The position numbers were made by a program, and so were the translations under genes. A stretch of 64,000 nucleotides of DNA from Streptomyces piniterrae (GTDB taxonomy: Bacteria; Actinomycetota; Actinomycetes; Streptomycetales; Streptomycetaceae), in the NCBI RefSeq assembly GCF_005048155.1, contig NZ_SUMB01000014.1, positions 1 through 64,000 of the forward strand. Reading direction: 5' to 3'. Below the pieces are notes generated by a model. That model ran no database searches, was not told the origin of the DNA, and saw only the letters and a list, made by a program, of their open reading frames with translations. Shown here in pieces: positions 8,143 through 16,311 of the stretch. Numbering within the stretch: position 1 is the first letter of the stretch; each line of letters begins with the position of its first letter.

Positions 8143-9408
8143 TCAGTTCCCGGCGTCGTCCAGGGTGCGCAGCACCAGACCGGTGGCGGGCTTGGGTCCG
8201 AAGGACGTGGACTTCCGGGGCATCGTCACGCCGGCCTGGGCGAGTTGGCGCACCGTGTCCTCCGAGGTGGCGCGCATCAGCACGGCCGTTCCGCCGTGCC
8301 GCGCCGCCTGCTCGACGGCGGCCTCGGCGTGATGCAGATAGCCGATGTGTGACGGGTCGTCAGGGATCCGCCAGACCTCGTCCAGCAGGGCGGAGTGCAG
8401 CACGGTGGCGTCCAGCCGCCGCCAGGCTTCGGGCCGGTCGGTGCGGATCGTACGGTCCAGCAGCTCCGGATCGGGACGGTCCAGCAGGTGGAAGGTGTCC
8501 GGGCCCTCGGCGAGGACGAAGGCGTTGCCGGGGGTCTCCTCCAGGGCCTCCAGGGCCGCGGACAGCCCGCCCGGAAGCGGCCGTGCGCGGAACGCGCCGC
8601 CCAGCCCCGCCAGCGCCTTCACCAGCGGCAGATGCGGCAGTACGCGGTGGATCGCGCGGACCTGGAGCGGGTAGCGGGCGGTGTCCACCAGCAGGACCAG
8701 GCCGGAGGCCCAGGGGGACGCCGCAGTGGCGTCCGGCTGCTGCTCGTACAGCCGCTGGTAGGTCGCCCAGCGGTGGTGCCCGTCGGCGATCAGGGCCTGC
8801 CGGCGGCCGAGATCGTCGTCGATGGCCGCGAGGTCGGCGGGATCGGTGACCGCCCACAGGCGGTGCGAGAAGCCGTCCTCCGTGGTGGTGGCGAGCAGCG
8901 GGGTGCCGTGCACTATGCGCTCGATGACGGCGGTGGCGCCGGTCGCCGTGCCCTGGCCCTGGTACGAGAGCAGCAGCGGCTCGAAGTTGGCGGCCGCGGC
9001 CCGCATCAGGGCGGCCCGGTCCTCGACCACCTCGGCGATGACGTCCTCATGCGGCAGCACCGGACCGTCCAGGCACAGCGCGCCGATCAGCCCGCGCTGG
9101 AGCACCTCGCCGCCGCGCTGCTCGTAGACGTACAGCGCGGGCCGTTCGTCCTGCGTCAGGACGCCCTCCGCACGCCAGCGGCGCAGGGTGTCGGCGGCCT
9201 GGCGGTGGCGGGTGCTGGGGTCGGCGGCGTGCGGCAGGATCAGCCGGACGATGTTGTACGGATCGGCGGTTTCCAGGTGGCGCACGCCGTCCGGCCGGAC
9301 CACGACGTCATAGGGAGGAGAGGTGACAGCGGTGAGGCTGCTGACCCGGTCCGGGGCGTAGCGCAGTCCGCGGAAGGGGAGGAGGCGGAGGCCGTCGGTA
9401 CTGGTCAT
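8143..9408 (-). CDS. DUF1015 family protein
   Basis: The 421-residue protein has hallmarks of DUF1015, including the N-terminal LPFRGLRYAPDRV, SPPYDVV near residue ~32, NIVRLILPH (~52) and the highly conserved DGHHRWATYQRL (~210-220). The biochemical function of this widespread family is unknown to me. ATG 9408 gives the expected N-terminus. It is transcribed away from the divergent HAD phosphatase gene (189-bp gap). It is not an obvious siderophore gene, yet it separates desABCD from the desEF/importer half of the locus. Confidence 0.88.
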   Translation of the reverse strand: MTSTDGLRLLPFRGLRYAPDRVSSLTAVTSPPYDVVVRPDGVRHLETADPYNIVRLILPHAADPSTRHRQAADTLRRWRAEGVLTQDERPALYVYEQRGGEVLQRGLIGALCLDGPVLPHEDVIAEVVEDRAALMRAAAANFEPLLLSYQGQGTATGATAVIERIVHGTPLLATTTEDGFSHRLWAVTDPADLAAIDDDLGRRQALIADGHHRWATYQRLYEQQPDATAASPWASGLVLLVDTARYPLQVRAIHRVLPHLPLVKALAGLGGAFRARPLPGGLSAALEALEETPGNAFVLAEGPDTFHLLDRPDPELLDRTIRTDRPEAWRRLDATVLHSALLDEVWRIPDDPSHIGYLHHAEAAVEQAARHGGTAVLMRATSEDTVRQLAQAGVTMPRKSTSFGPKPATGLVLRTLDDAGN

Positions 9409-9597
9409 TGAAGAATGCTATGCCGCCTGACGGGTGAGGGATGATCGGGGGGACAGCCCGCAGGTGGCTGGAAATATCGGTATGCGCGAGGCGGAGAACG
9501 GCGAGCCGCGCGGCCCGGTGGGCGACGGTCCGTGATGCGGAGCGGCCCCCCGGCCGGACGACTCGGCGCGCCGGGCGGTCATGAGGAGCGAGACGGC

Positions 9598-10722
9598 ATG
9601 AATGAGCAGATTCGCGGGGTCGCGGGCGGGAGCGTGCGGCGTCGGCCCGGCGGGTGCGAGCGCCCGCTGAGCGAGGCGTACGACACGGCGCTGCTGGATC
9701 TGGACGGAGTCGTCTACGCCGGCGGACGGGCCATCGCTCACGCGGTGGAGTCGCTGACCGCCGCGCGGAACGCCGGGATGCACCTCGCATATGTGACCAA
9801 CAACGCTTCCCGGACCCCGGAGGCGGTCGCCGAGCAGCTCTCCGGCTTCGGGCTGCCGACCGGCCCCGGGGACGTGATCACCTCGGCGCAGGCGGTGGCG
9901 CGGCTGATCTCCGAGCAGGTGCCGCCGGGCGCTCGGGTGCTGGCCATCGGCGGCGAGGGGCTGCGGGTGGCGCTGCGCGAGCGCGGCCTGGAACCGGTGG
10001 CGTCCGCGGACGACGATCCGGCGGCCGTGGTGCAGGGCTACGACCCGGCGCTGGACTGGGAGCGGCTGGCGGAGGCCGCGTACGCGGTGCAGCGCGGGGT
10101 GCCGTGGTTCGCGTCCAACACCGACCTGACGATCCCCAAGGAGCGCGGGATCGCGCCGGGCAACGGCGCGTTGGTCGAGGTGGTCCGGACGGCAGCCGGC
10201 GGGACGCCGCAGGTGGCCGGGAAGCCGCAGCCGCCGATGCACCGGGAGACGGTGCTGCGTACCGGGGCGAAGCGGCCGTTGGTGATCGGCGACCGGCTCG
10301 ATACCGACATCGAGGGCGCTTACAACGGCGGGGTGGACTCGCTGCTGGTGCTCACCGGTGTGACGACGGCGGCCGAGCTGCTGGCCGCGCCGCCTGAGCA
10401 CCGGCCGACGTATGTCGACGCGGACCTGCGCGGGGTGCTGGAACCGCAGCCGGACGTGTCCCCGAAGCTCTCAACTCCTCCCCCACTCTCAACTTCGTTC
10501 GAGCGGGGGGACCCCCATGAGCAGGGAGGTGCCCCCATGGCGGACGGCGGCTTCCGGTGCGGGGGCTGGCGGGCCCGGGTGGCCGGTGAGGTGCTCGTCC
10601 TGGATGGCGACGGTATGCCGCTGGACGGGCTGCGGGCGTTGTGCGCGGCGGCCTGGACGGCTGCGGGGGAGGGGCGTTGCGGGGCGGACGCGGGGAAGGC
10701 GTTGGGGCAGGTCGGGATGTAG
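9598..10722 (+). CDS. HAD-IIA family phosphatase with an in-frame repeat insertion
   Basis: This is a 374-residue HAD hydrolase of the NagD/p-nitrophenylphosphatase type. The nucleophile motif is DTALLDLDGVVYAG (~25-38), motif II is AYVTNNASRTPE (~61-72), and the C-terminal Asp motif is VIGDRLDTDIEGAYN (~228-242). Family members usually end near residue 280. Here, after RGVLEPQPDVSPK, a ~25-residue stretch (residues ~289-314) is encoded by a repeat-like DNA element at 10461-10540. The native C-terminus (GGFRCGGWRARV...) then resumes in frame. ATG 9598 is preceded by GAGGAG. The substrate is unknown. Confidence 0.9.
   Translation: MNEQIRGVAGGSVRRRPGGCERPLSEAYDTALLDLDGVVYAGGRAIAHAVESLTAARNAGMHLAYVTNNASRTPEAVAEQLSGFGLPTGPGDVITSAQAVARLISEQVPPGARVLAIGGEGLRVALRERGLEPVASADDDPAAVVQGYDPALDWERLAEAAYAVQRGVPWFASNTDLTIPKERGIAPGNGALVEVVRTAAGGTPQVAGKPQPPMHRETVLRTGAKRPLVIGDRLDTDIEGAYNGGVDSLLVLTGVTTAAELLAAPPEHRPTYVDADLRGVLEPQPDVSPKLSTPPPLSTSFERGDPHEQGGAPMADGGFRCGGWRARVAGEVLVLDGDGMPLDGLRALCAAAWTAAGEGRCGADAGKALGQVGM
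10461..10540 (+). repeat. REP-like element inserted in the HAD gene
   Basis: This ~80-bp stretch contains CTCAACTTCGTTCGAGCGGG and the palindromic tracts GGGGGGACCCCC and GGGAGGTGCCCCC. The codon use (CTCTCAACT, TTCGTTCGAG) is unlike the surrounding gene. Similar tracts are, from memory, frequent between Streptomyces genes. That makes an interspersed repeat inside a coding region likely, but it is unproven here. Confidence 0.65.
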
Positions 10723-10792
10723 GCAGGTCGGGGCTGTGGGGGAGGGGCGCGGCCTCCCCACAGGCCGCGCGCCGTGGGGCGCGGGACGGTGT

Positions 10793-10829
10793 GCCAGGGG
10801 CCCCGCTCGGTGTGAGCGGGGCCCCTGGC
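10793..10829. terminator. Strong bidirectional terminator between the HAD gene and desF
   Basis: A perfect 16-bp stem (10793-10808 with 10814-10829) with loop GGTGT lies between two convergent genes. Just beyond it, at 10841-10875, are five copies of a 7-bp unit (TCCTGGT, three TCCTGGC, TTGTGGC). Confidence 0.88.
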
Positions 10830-10889
10830 GTTGCGGCGGTTCCTGGTTCCTGGCTCCTGGCTCCTGGCTTGTGGCCCCCGGCCGTCGGC

Positions 10890-11786
10890 TCAGTCCTCGT
10901 CGGTTGTCGCGGTGCCCGCCGTCAGCTCCGCGAGCAGGTCCTCCTCGGTGGCGCCGCGTCGCCAGTAGCCGGTGAACTTGACGGCCCTGCGGTCGATTCC
11001 GCGCTCGCCGACGAGATGCCGGCGCACCGCCTTGACGGTGCCGGCCTCGCCCGCGATCCAGGCGTACGGCGTGCCCTCGGGGAGCTCGGCGGCGCGCAGG
11101 GCGTCGAGGACCGGCTCGCGCCGGGCGGTGCCCGTGTCCCCGTGGCCGTGGCCGTCCCGGACGAGCCAGGTGATGTCCGCGTCGGCGAAGGTCGGCAGGT
11201 GCTGCCGGTCGTCCTCGTGCGCGACCTCGATCCAGACCTTGGCCCGGGTGCCGGGGGACAGCCAGGACAGGATGCCGGCGATGGCGGGCAGCGCCGTCTC
11301 GTCGCCGGTGAGCAGGATCCAGTCGGTGCCGGCCGGTGGGCGGAAGTCGACGCCGCCGTTGTCCTCGACGGCCGGAGCCAGGACGCACAGCCGGTCGCCG
11401 GGGCGTGCGCCGACGGCCCAGCGGGCGGCCGGGCCGCCCGCCGCCGTGGTCCCCGCTCCGTGGAGCGCGAAGTCGACGTCGAACTCCGCCGGATCGTGAC
11501 GCTGTTCGCGGATCGTGTACGACCGCATGAACGGGCGCTCGGCCGGGTCCTGCGCCCGCCAGGCGGTGTACCAGCCGTCGCCCATGTCCGCGAAGACCGG
11601 CCGGTCCTGGTGGGGTTGCGGGAGGAACAGTTTGAAGCGCTGGTCACGACCGCCGGACACCAGCTCGGCCAGGCGGTCGCCGCCGAAGGTGACCCGGATC
11701 ATGGAGGTGCTGAGCCGCTGGGTGCGGACGACGTGCACATCGAAGAAGCGGAACGGCGCGGTGGCGGGTGCGGCGGTCGTGGTCAT
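10890..11786 (-). CDS. desF: Siderophore-interacting protein (ferric-siderophore reductase)
   Basis: This 298-residue FAD/NAD(P)H reductase of the SIP/ViuB family releases iron from imported ferrioxamine by reduction in the cytoplasm. Visible features: FAD-binding RSYTIRE (~90), a Gly/Asp-rich core, GDETALPAIAGIL (~165-177) and a C-terminal NAD(P)H part with AWIAGEAG (~240). ATG 11786 has GGAGG eight bases upstream. It lies 137 bp downstream of the ferrioxamine-binding lipoprotein gene in the same direction, the same order as desE-desF in S. coelicolor (from memory). Confidence 0.88.
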   Translation of the reverse strand: MTTTAAPATAPFRFFDVHVVRTQRLSTSMIRVTFGGDRLAELVSGGRDQRFKLFLPQPHQDRPVFADMGDGWYTAWRAQDPAERPFMRSYTIREQRHDPAEFDVDFALHGAGTTAAGGPAARWAVGARPGDRLCVLAPAVEDNGGVDFRPPAGTDWILLTGDETALPAIAGILSWLSPGTRAKVWIEVAHEDDRQHLPTFADADITWLVRDGHGHGDTGTARREPVLDALRAAELPEGTPYAWIAGEAGTVKAVRRHLVGERGIDRRAVKFTGYWRRGATEEDLLAELTAGTATTDED

Positions 11787-11923
11787 GTGGGGAACCTCCG
11801 GGAACGGGCGGCGGACGCCGGCGACGGGCGTCCGGTGATGGCTGTAGCCGTGATGGCTGTCCGGTGGTGCGCTGTGCGTCTGGTCGGTGTGCGTCCGGTG
11901 CGCTGTGCGTCCGGCGCTGTCCG

Positions 11924-12952
11924 TCAGTTGACCTTCTTGGCGCCCTCGATCGCCTTGGCCAGCGCCTCGATGAGCGGCGCGGCGCCCGCGTACGAGAAGC
12001 GCGGCTCGCTCGACCAGGGCGTGATCTGGCCGGCCTTGACGGCGGGCAGCTTCGCCCACGAGGGCTTGGCCGCGAGGTCCTTGGGCTGGAGGGTGGCGGT
12101 GCGGTTGTCGAGCAGCAGCACATCGGCCTGGTACTTGTCGGCGTTCTCCCAGCTCAGGCTCTCGAAGTAGCCGCCCTTGTCCAGGTGGTCCGGGACGATC
12201 AGGTCGACGCCGAGGGACTTGTAGTACATGAGGTCGGCGTTGATGCCGGGGTTGGACGCGTAGAACAGCCCGGCGCTGCCGGAACAGGCGAGGACCTTGA
12301 CCGGGTGGGACTTGGCGGCCTTGCGCAGCGCCGCCGAGGCCTTCTCGAAGCGGGCCTTGGCATCGGTGACCTTCTTGGCCTTCAGGTCGGCGCCGAGCGA
12401 CTCCGCCAGCTCGGCGTACCGCTCGATGATCTTGATGAGCGACACCCGGGACGAGGTGATGGCGACGCTCTTGGCGAGCTTTGCGATCTTCTCCTTGCTG
12501 TCGTCCGGGACGAACCACAGCGCGTTCGGCTCGTACATGTTCGTGATCAGCAGATCGGGCGCCAGGCCGGCGTACTTCTCGATGTTGAACTGGTTGTAGG
12601 CGTTGCCGATGATGGTGACCTTGTCGACGTCGATATCGCCCGCCTGGGGATCGGCCTTGCCGTTCCGGAGCTTGGTCGGGCCGAAGACGCCGACGATCTG
12701 GTCGTCGATCCCGAAGTCGTGCAGCGCGGCCGCGGTGCCGGTGAAGGCGACGATGTGCTGCGGAACACTGTCCAGCGAGACCTTCACCTTGCGGTCGTCG
12801 GTGAACGACCACGGGCCGCTCTTCGCACCGCCCTTGGCGCCCCCTGAGCCCTTTTCGGTGCCGCATGCGGCGAGCAGGGCGCCGATGCCGACGGCGCCGC
12901 CCGCGGCGAGGATGCCGCGGCGGGACGGAGTTACGCTGCTGGGGGTGCTCAT
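11924..12952 (-). CDS. desE: Ferric-hydroxamate-binding lipoprotein of an ABC importer
   Basis: The 342-residue substrate-binding protein has a Tat-type lipoprotein signal: SRRGILAAGGAVG then LLAAC, with the lipidated Cys at residue 30. The mature part fits periplasmic-binding fold class III, with PQHIVAFTGTAAALHDFG (~63-80) and ESLSWENADKYQADVLLLD. The overall pattern resembles S. coelicolor DesE from memory. It should capture ferrioxamine at the membrane and hand it to the divergently encoded permeases. The iron box in the 146-bp divergent spacer suggests shared iron control. It is followed by desF. Confidence 0.87.
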   Translation of the reverse strand: MSTPSSVTPSRRGILAAGGAVGIGALLAACGTEKGSGGAKGGAKSGPWSFTDDRKVKVSLDSVPQHIVAFTGTAAALHDFGIDDQIVGVFGPTKLRNGKADPQAGDIDVDKVTIIGNAYNQFNIEKYAGLAPDLLITNMYEPNALWFVPDDSKEKIAKLAKSVAITSSRVSLIKIIERYAELAESLGADLKAKKVTDAKARFEKASAALRKAAKSHPVKVLACSGSAGLFYASNPGINADLMYYKSLGVDLIVPDHLDKGGYFESLSWENADKYQADVLLLDNRTATLQPKDLAAKPSWAKLPAVKAGQITPWSSEPRFSYAGAAPLIEALAKAIEGAKKVN

Positions 12953-13074
12953 GATGGATGCGCTTCTCTCTGGGTGGGCCCGTATCGAGGGCTCTGACAG
13001 GGGCTCGGACGGGCGCTGTGGTGGGGGACGTGCGGCCGTGCCCGCCGACGGGAGGGCCGGCGGGTCGAGTCGTG

Positions 13075-13093
13075 TGAGGGTAGGCTAACCTAA
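13075..13093 (+). promoter_or_regulatory. Iron box between desE and the ABC permease gene
   Basis: TGAGGGTAGGCTAACCTAA matches the iron-box consensus TTAGGTTAGGCTCACCTAA at 16 of 19 positions and has the palindromic core TAGGCTA. It ends only five bases before the GTG of the permease gene and 123 bases before the desE ATG on the other strand. It could therefore control both directions. Confidence 0.85.
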
Positions 13094-13098
13094 CTCTC

Positions 13099-14148
13099 GT
13101 GTTAGTTGACAGTCCCCCCGCGGCACCCGAGGCCCCGGCATCCGTGGCGCCACCGCGTCGTCAGGTCATGCGCTCCACAGGGCTGCTCGCCTCCGTTGCC
13201 GCCCTCGCCGTCGTCGTCGCGCTCGGCATCGCCGTCGGCGCCAAACAGATACCCCTGGACCAGGTTTGGCACGGGGTGTTCCAGTACTCCGGCTCCGATA
13301 CGGACGTGGTCATCCGCGATGTGCGCCTCCCGCGCACCCTCCTCGGACTGCTCGTCGGCGCCGCCCTCGGCCTGGCCGGCACGGTCATGCAGGCGCTGAC
13401 CCGGAACCCCCTCGCGGACCCCGGAATCCTGGGCATCAACGCCGGCGCCTCGGCCGCGGTCGTCTCCGCCATCAGCTTCTTCGGCGTCACCTCGCTGACC
13501 GGCTATGTGTGGTTCGCGTTCGCCGGCGCCGCACTCGTCTCCGTCGCGGTGTACGTCCTCGGCGGCACCCGCAACGCCACACCGGTACGGCTCGCGCTCG
13601 CCGGCACCGCGCTGACCGCCGTCCTCGTCGGCTACATCAACGCGGTCAACCTGATGGACACCGCGGCGCTGGACAAGATGCGTTTCTGGACGGTCGGTTC
13701 GCTGGCTGCCGCCACCATGCCGACGGTCACCTGGATCGCGCCGTTCCTCGTGGCCGGCGGCGTCCTCGCGCTGCTCATCGCCCGGCCGCTGAACGCCATC
13801 GCGCTCGGCGACGACCAGGCGCGGGCGCTGGGCGCCCGGCTGACCCGCACCCGGGTGCTGGCGATGACCGCCGTCACGCTGCTGTGCGGCGGGGCCACCG
13901 CCGCCTGCGGCCCGATCGTGTACGTCGGCCTGATGGTTCCGCATGTCGTACGCGCCATCACCGGCCCCGACATGCGCTGGATCCTGCCGTACTCCGCGGT
14001 GCTCTCCCCGGTCCTGCTGCTGGGCGCGGACATCCTCGGCCGGGTCGTGGCCCGGCCCGGCGAGCTTCAGGTCGGCATCGTCACGGCCATCGTCGGCGGA
14101 CCGGTCTTCATCTATCTCGTACGGCGTCGGAGGATGGCCCAGCTGTGA
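13099..14148 (+). CDS. FecCD-type siderophore ABC permease
   Basis: This 349-residue integral membrane protein of the FecCD/BtuC family has about nine to ten hydrophobic segments. It carries family motifs such as VRLPRTLLGLLVGAALGLAG (~76-95), TRNPLADPGILGINAGAS (~101-118) and, near the C-terminus, CGPIVYVGLMVPHVVR. The longest start is GTG 13099, with no ribosome-binding site and an iron box immediately upstream, so the mRNA may be leaderless. An internal ATG at 13168 is the alternative. Its TGA overlaps the next permease start, giving a coupled heterodimeric permease. Confidence 0.92.
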   Translation: MLVDSPPAAPEAPASVAPPRRQVMRSTGLLASVAALAVVVALGIAVGAKQIPLDQVWHGVFQYSGSDTDVVIRDVRLPRTLLGLLVGAALGLAGTVMQALTRNPLADPGILGINAGASAAVVSAISFFGVTSLTGYVWFAFAGAALVSVAVYVLGGTRNATPVRLALAGTALTAVLVGYINAVNLMDTAALDKMRFWTVGSLAAATMPTVTWIAPFLVAGGVLALLIARPLNAIALGDDQARALGARLTRTRVLAMTAVTLLCGGATAACGPIVYVGLMVPHVVRAITGPDMRWILPYSAVLSPVLLLGADILGRVVARPGELQVGIVTAIVGGPVFIYLVRRRRMAQL

Positions 14149-15269
14149 ACGCGATCGTGAAGCCCGGGGCGGGCACGGAAGCGGGCGCGCCCGGCGAGGG
14201 CGCCAAGACGGGTGGCCAGGGGGCGCCCGTGCACCGGCGGGTGAGGTCGGTACGCACCGCGGGCGGGCTGTCGCTGCGCCTGGACCTGCGCGCCGTCCTC
14301 GTCGGACTGCTGCTGCTGGCCGTCGCGCTGGCCGCGGGCATCGCCCTGATCGGCTCCGGGGACTACCCGATGACGCCGGGCGAGGTGCTCGGCGCGCTGA
14401 CCGGCGGCGGCAACGCCGGCCAGGAGTTCATCGTGCGCGAACTGCGGCTGCCGCGGGTGCTGGTGGGGCTGCTGGTCGGCGCCTCCTTCGGGATCGCCGG
14501 AGCCGTCTTCCAGACCGTCACGCGCAACCCGCTGGGCAGCCCCGACGTCCTCGGCTTCGCCCAGGGCTCGTCGGTCGGCGCGCTGGTCGTCATCGTCTTC
14601 TTCCAGGGCGGCACCTTCGCGGTCGCCGCAGGTGCGGTCGTCGGCGGTGTGGCCACCGGCGTCGCCTTCTTCCTGCTCGCCTGGAAGCGCGGCATCCAGG
14701 GCTATCGCTTCGTGCTCGTCGGGATCGGCGGCTCCGCGATGCTCTACGCCGTCGTGCTCTACCTCCTCACCAAGGCGAACATCGTCGAGGCGACCCGAGC
14801 CACCACCTGGATGAACGGTTCGCTCAACGGCCGGGACTGGGACCAGGTCTGGCCACTGGCCGCCGTCTGCGCCGTGCTCATCCCCCTGGCGCTGTTCTAC
14901 GGTCGCCCGCTGCGCATGCTGGAGATGGGCGACGACGCGGCGTACGCGCTGGGCGTACGGGTCGACCGGGTCCGCGTCATCGCGCTGCTGGCGGCCGTCC
15001 TGCTCGTCGCCGCCGCCACCGCCGCGGCAGGGCCGATCGCCTTCGTGGCGCTCACCGCACCGCAGCTGGCCCGCCGGCTCACCCGCTCGCCCGGCCCCAA
15101 CCTGCTGCCGTCCGCCTTCATGGGCGCCGTGCTGCTGGTCACCGCGGACTGGGCCGCACAGCGCCTCTTCGGCGCCGACCAGTTGCCGGTGGGCGTACTG
15201 ACCGGCGTCCTCGGCGGCGGGTATCTGCTGTGGCTGCTGACTGTGGAGCGGCGGTCGGGGCGGATATGA
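14145..15269 (+). CDS. FecCD-type siderophore ABC permease, second subunit
   Basis: This 374-residue partner of the preceding permease starts at GTG 14145, overlapping the previous stop (GTGA). A ~50-residue basic, Gly-rich N-terminus precedes the first membrane span (LLLLAVALAAGIALIG). Family motifs: RELRLPRVLVGLLVGASFG (~97-115), TRNPLGSPDVLGFAQGSS (~126-143) and GPIAFVALTAPQLARRL. Together the two subunits should form the channel that imports the ferric siderophore delivered by the DesE-like protein. Confidence 0.92.
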   Translation: MNAIVKPGAGTEAGAPGEGAKTGGQGAPVHRRVRSVRTAGGLSLRLDLRAVLVGLLLLAVALAAGIALIGSGDYPMTPGEVLGALTGGGNAGQEFIVRELRLPRVLVGLLVGASFGIAGAVFQTVTRNPLGSPDVLGFAQGSSVGALVVIVFFQGGTFAVAAGAVVGGVATGVAFFLLAWKRGIQGYRFVLVGIGGSAMLYAVVLYLLTKANIVEATRATTWMNGSLNGRDWDQVWPLAAVCAVLIPLALFYGRPLRMLEMGDDAAYALGVRVDRVRVIALLAAVLLVAAATAAAGPIAFVALTAPQLARRLTRSPGPNLLPSAFMGAVLLVTADWAAQRLFGADQLPVGVLTGVLGGGYLLWLLTVERRSGRI

Positions 15270-15274
15270 GCGGC

Positions 15275-15345
15275 GGACGGGGCGGTACGAGAGTCCGTCG
15301 GGGCGGAACGAGCGGCCGCCGGGGCGGTAGGAGAGGCCGCCGGGC
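15275..15345 (+). repeat. Imperfect ~21-bp tandem repeats between permease and ATPase genes
   Basis: Three to four units built on CCGCCGGGGCGGTACGAGAG-like sequence occur in the 142-bp spacer, with variants GGACGGGGCGGTACGAGA, CCGTCGGGGCGGAACGAG and CCGCCGGGGCGGTAGGAGAG. No gene was found in the spacer. A normal AGGAG ribosome-binding site for the ATPase follows. Confidence 0.65.
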
Positions 15346-15411
15346 AGAGCAGGCACCGGCCCGGTGGCTGCCGGGCAACACCAGCGTCACCACAACCCCA
15401 GGAGTTTCGAA

Positions 15412-16311
15412 GTGAGCCGTCTCACGGCCGAGAACGTCACCCTCGCCTACGACCAGCGGGTCATCGCCGAAAACCTCTCGGTCGCGATCCCCGACCACTC
15501 CTTCACGGTCATCGTCGGACCCAACGCCTGCGGCAAGTCCACACTGCTGCGCGCGCTCTCGCGGATGCTCAGGCCGACCGCCGGATCGGTGCTGCTGGAC
15601 GGCTCGGCGATCTCCTCGCTCCCGGCCAAGAAGGTGGCCAGGACGCTCGGGCTGCTGCCGCAGTCCTCGATCGCACCGGACGGGATCACCGTGTCGGACC
15701 TGGTGGCACGCGGCCGCTACCCGCACCAGGGACTGCTGCGCCAGTGGTCGGCCGACGACGAGCGGATCGTCGAGGAGTCGATGGCGGCGACCGGCGTCGG
15801 CGAGCTCGCCGAGCGCTACGTCGACGAGCTCTCGGGCGGGCAGCGGCAGCGTGTGTGGATCGCGATGGCGCTCGCCCAGCAGACACCGCTGCTGCTCCTC
15901 GACGAGCCGACGACATACCTGGACATCCAGCATCAGATCGAGGTCCTCGACCTGTGCGCGGAGCTGCACGAGGAGCAGGGACGCACCCTCGTCGCCGTGC
16001 TCCACGACCTCAATCACGCCGCCCGTTACGCCAGCCACCTCATCGCCATGAAGAACGGCGCGATCATCGCCGAGGGCGCGCCCTCGGAGATAGTCACGGC
16101 CGAGCTCGTGGAGCGCGTCTTCGGGCTCGGCTGCCAGGTCATCGACGACCCGGAGACCGGCACCCCGCTGGTCATCCCGGCGGCACGGAAGCCCCGCCGG
16201 GCCACGGCGGATGACCCGGTGGACGGTTCGGATGGTTCGGACGGCGGGGCGGAACGCGGGGCGGGTGGCGGACCGGCGCGGCGGGCCGCCGCGACTACAG
16301 CAGTGTCCTGA
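15412..16311 (+). CDS. Siderophore ABC transporter ATP-binding protein
   Basis: The 299-residue FecE/FhuC-type ATPase shows Walker A GPNACGKST (~38-46), a Q loop at LLPQSS (~81-86), signature LSGGQRQR (~142-149), Walker B LLLLDEPTT (~162-170) and the switch His in LHDLNHAARY. The start is GTG 15412 with AGGAG upstream. The last ~45 residues are a Gly/Asp-rich tail. It completes the importer (binding lipoprotein, two permeases, ATPase). Its 3' end overlaps the convergent SCP2-like gene by 17 bp. Confidence 0.93.
   Translation: MSRLTAENVTLAYDQRVIAENLSVAIPDHSFTVIVGPNACGKSTLLRALSRMLRPTAGSVLLDGSAISSLPAKKVARTLGLLPQSSIAPDGITVSDLVARGRYPHQGLLRQWSADDERIVEESMAATGVGELAERYVDELSGGQRQRVWIAMALAQQTPLLLLDEPTTYLDIQHQIEVLDLCAELHEEQGRTLVAVLHDLNHAARYASHLIAMKNGAIIAEGAPSEIVTAELVERVFGLGCQVIDDPETGTPLVIPAARKPRRATADDPVDGSDGSDGGAERGAGGGPARRAAATTAVS

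Noticed and set aside
11924..12952. Vitamin B12- or heme-binding lipoprotein instead of a siderophore binder
   Set aside because: Iron box, adjacency to a siderophore reductase gene and a DesE-like sequence pattern favour a hydroxamate siderophore.
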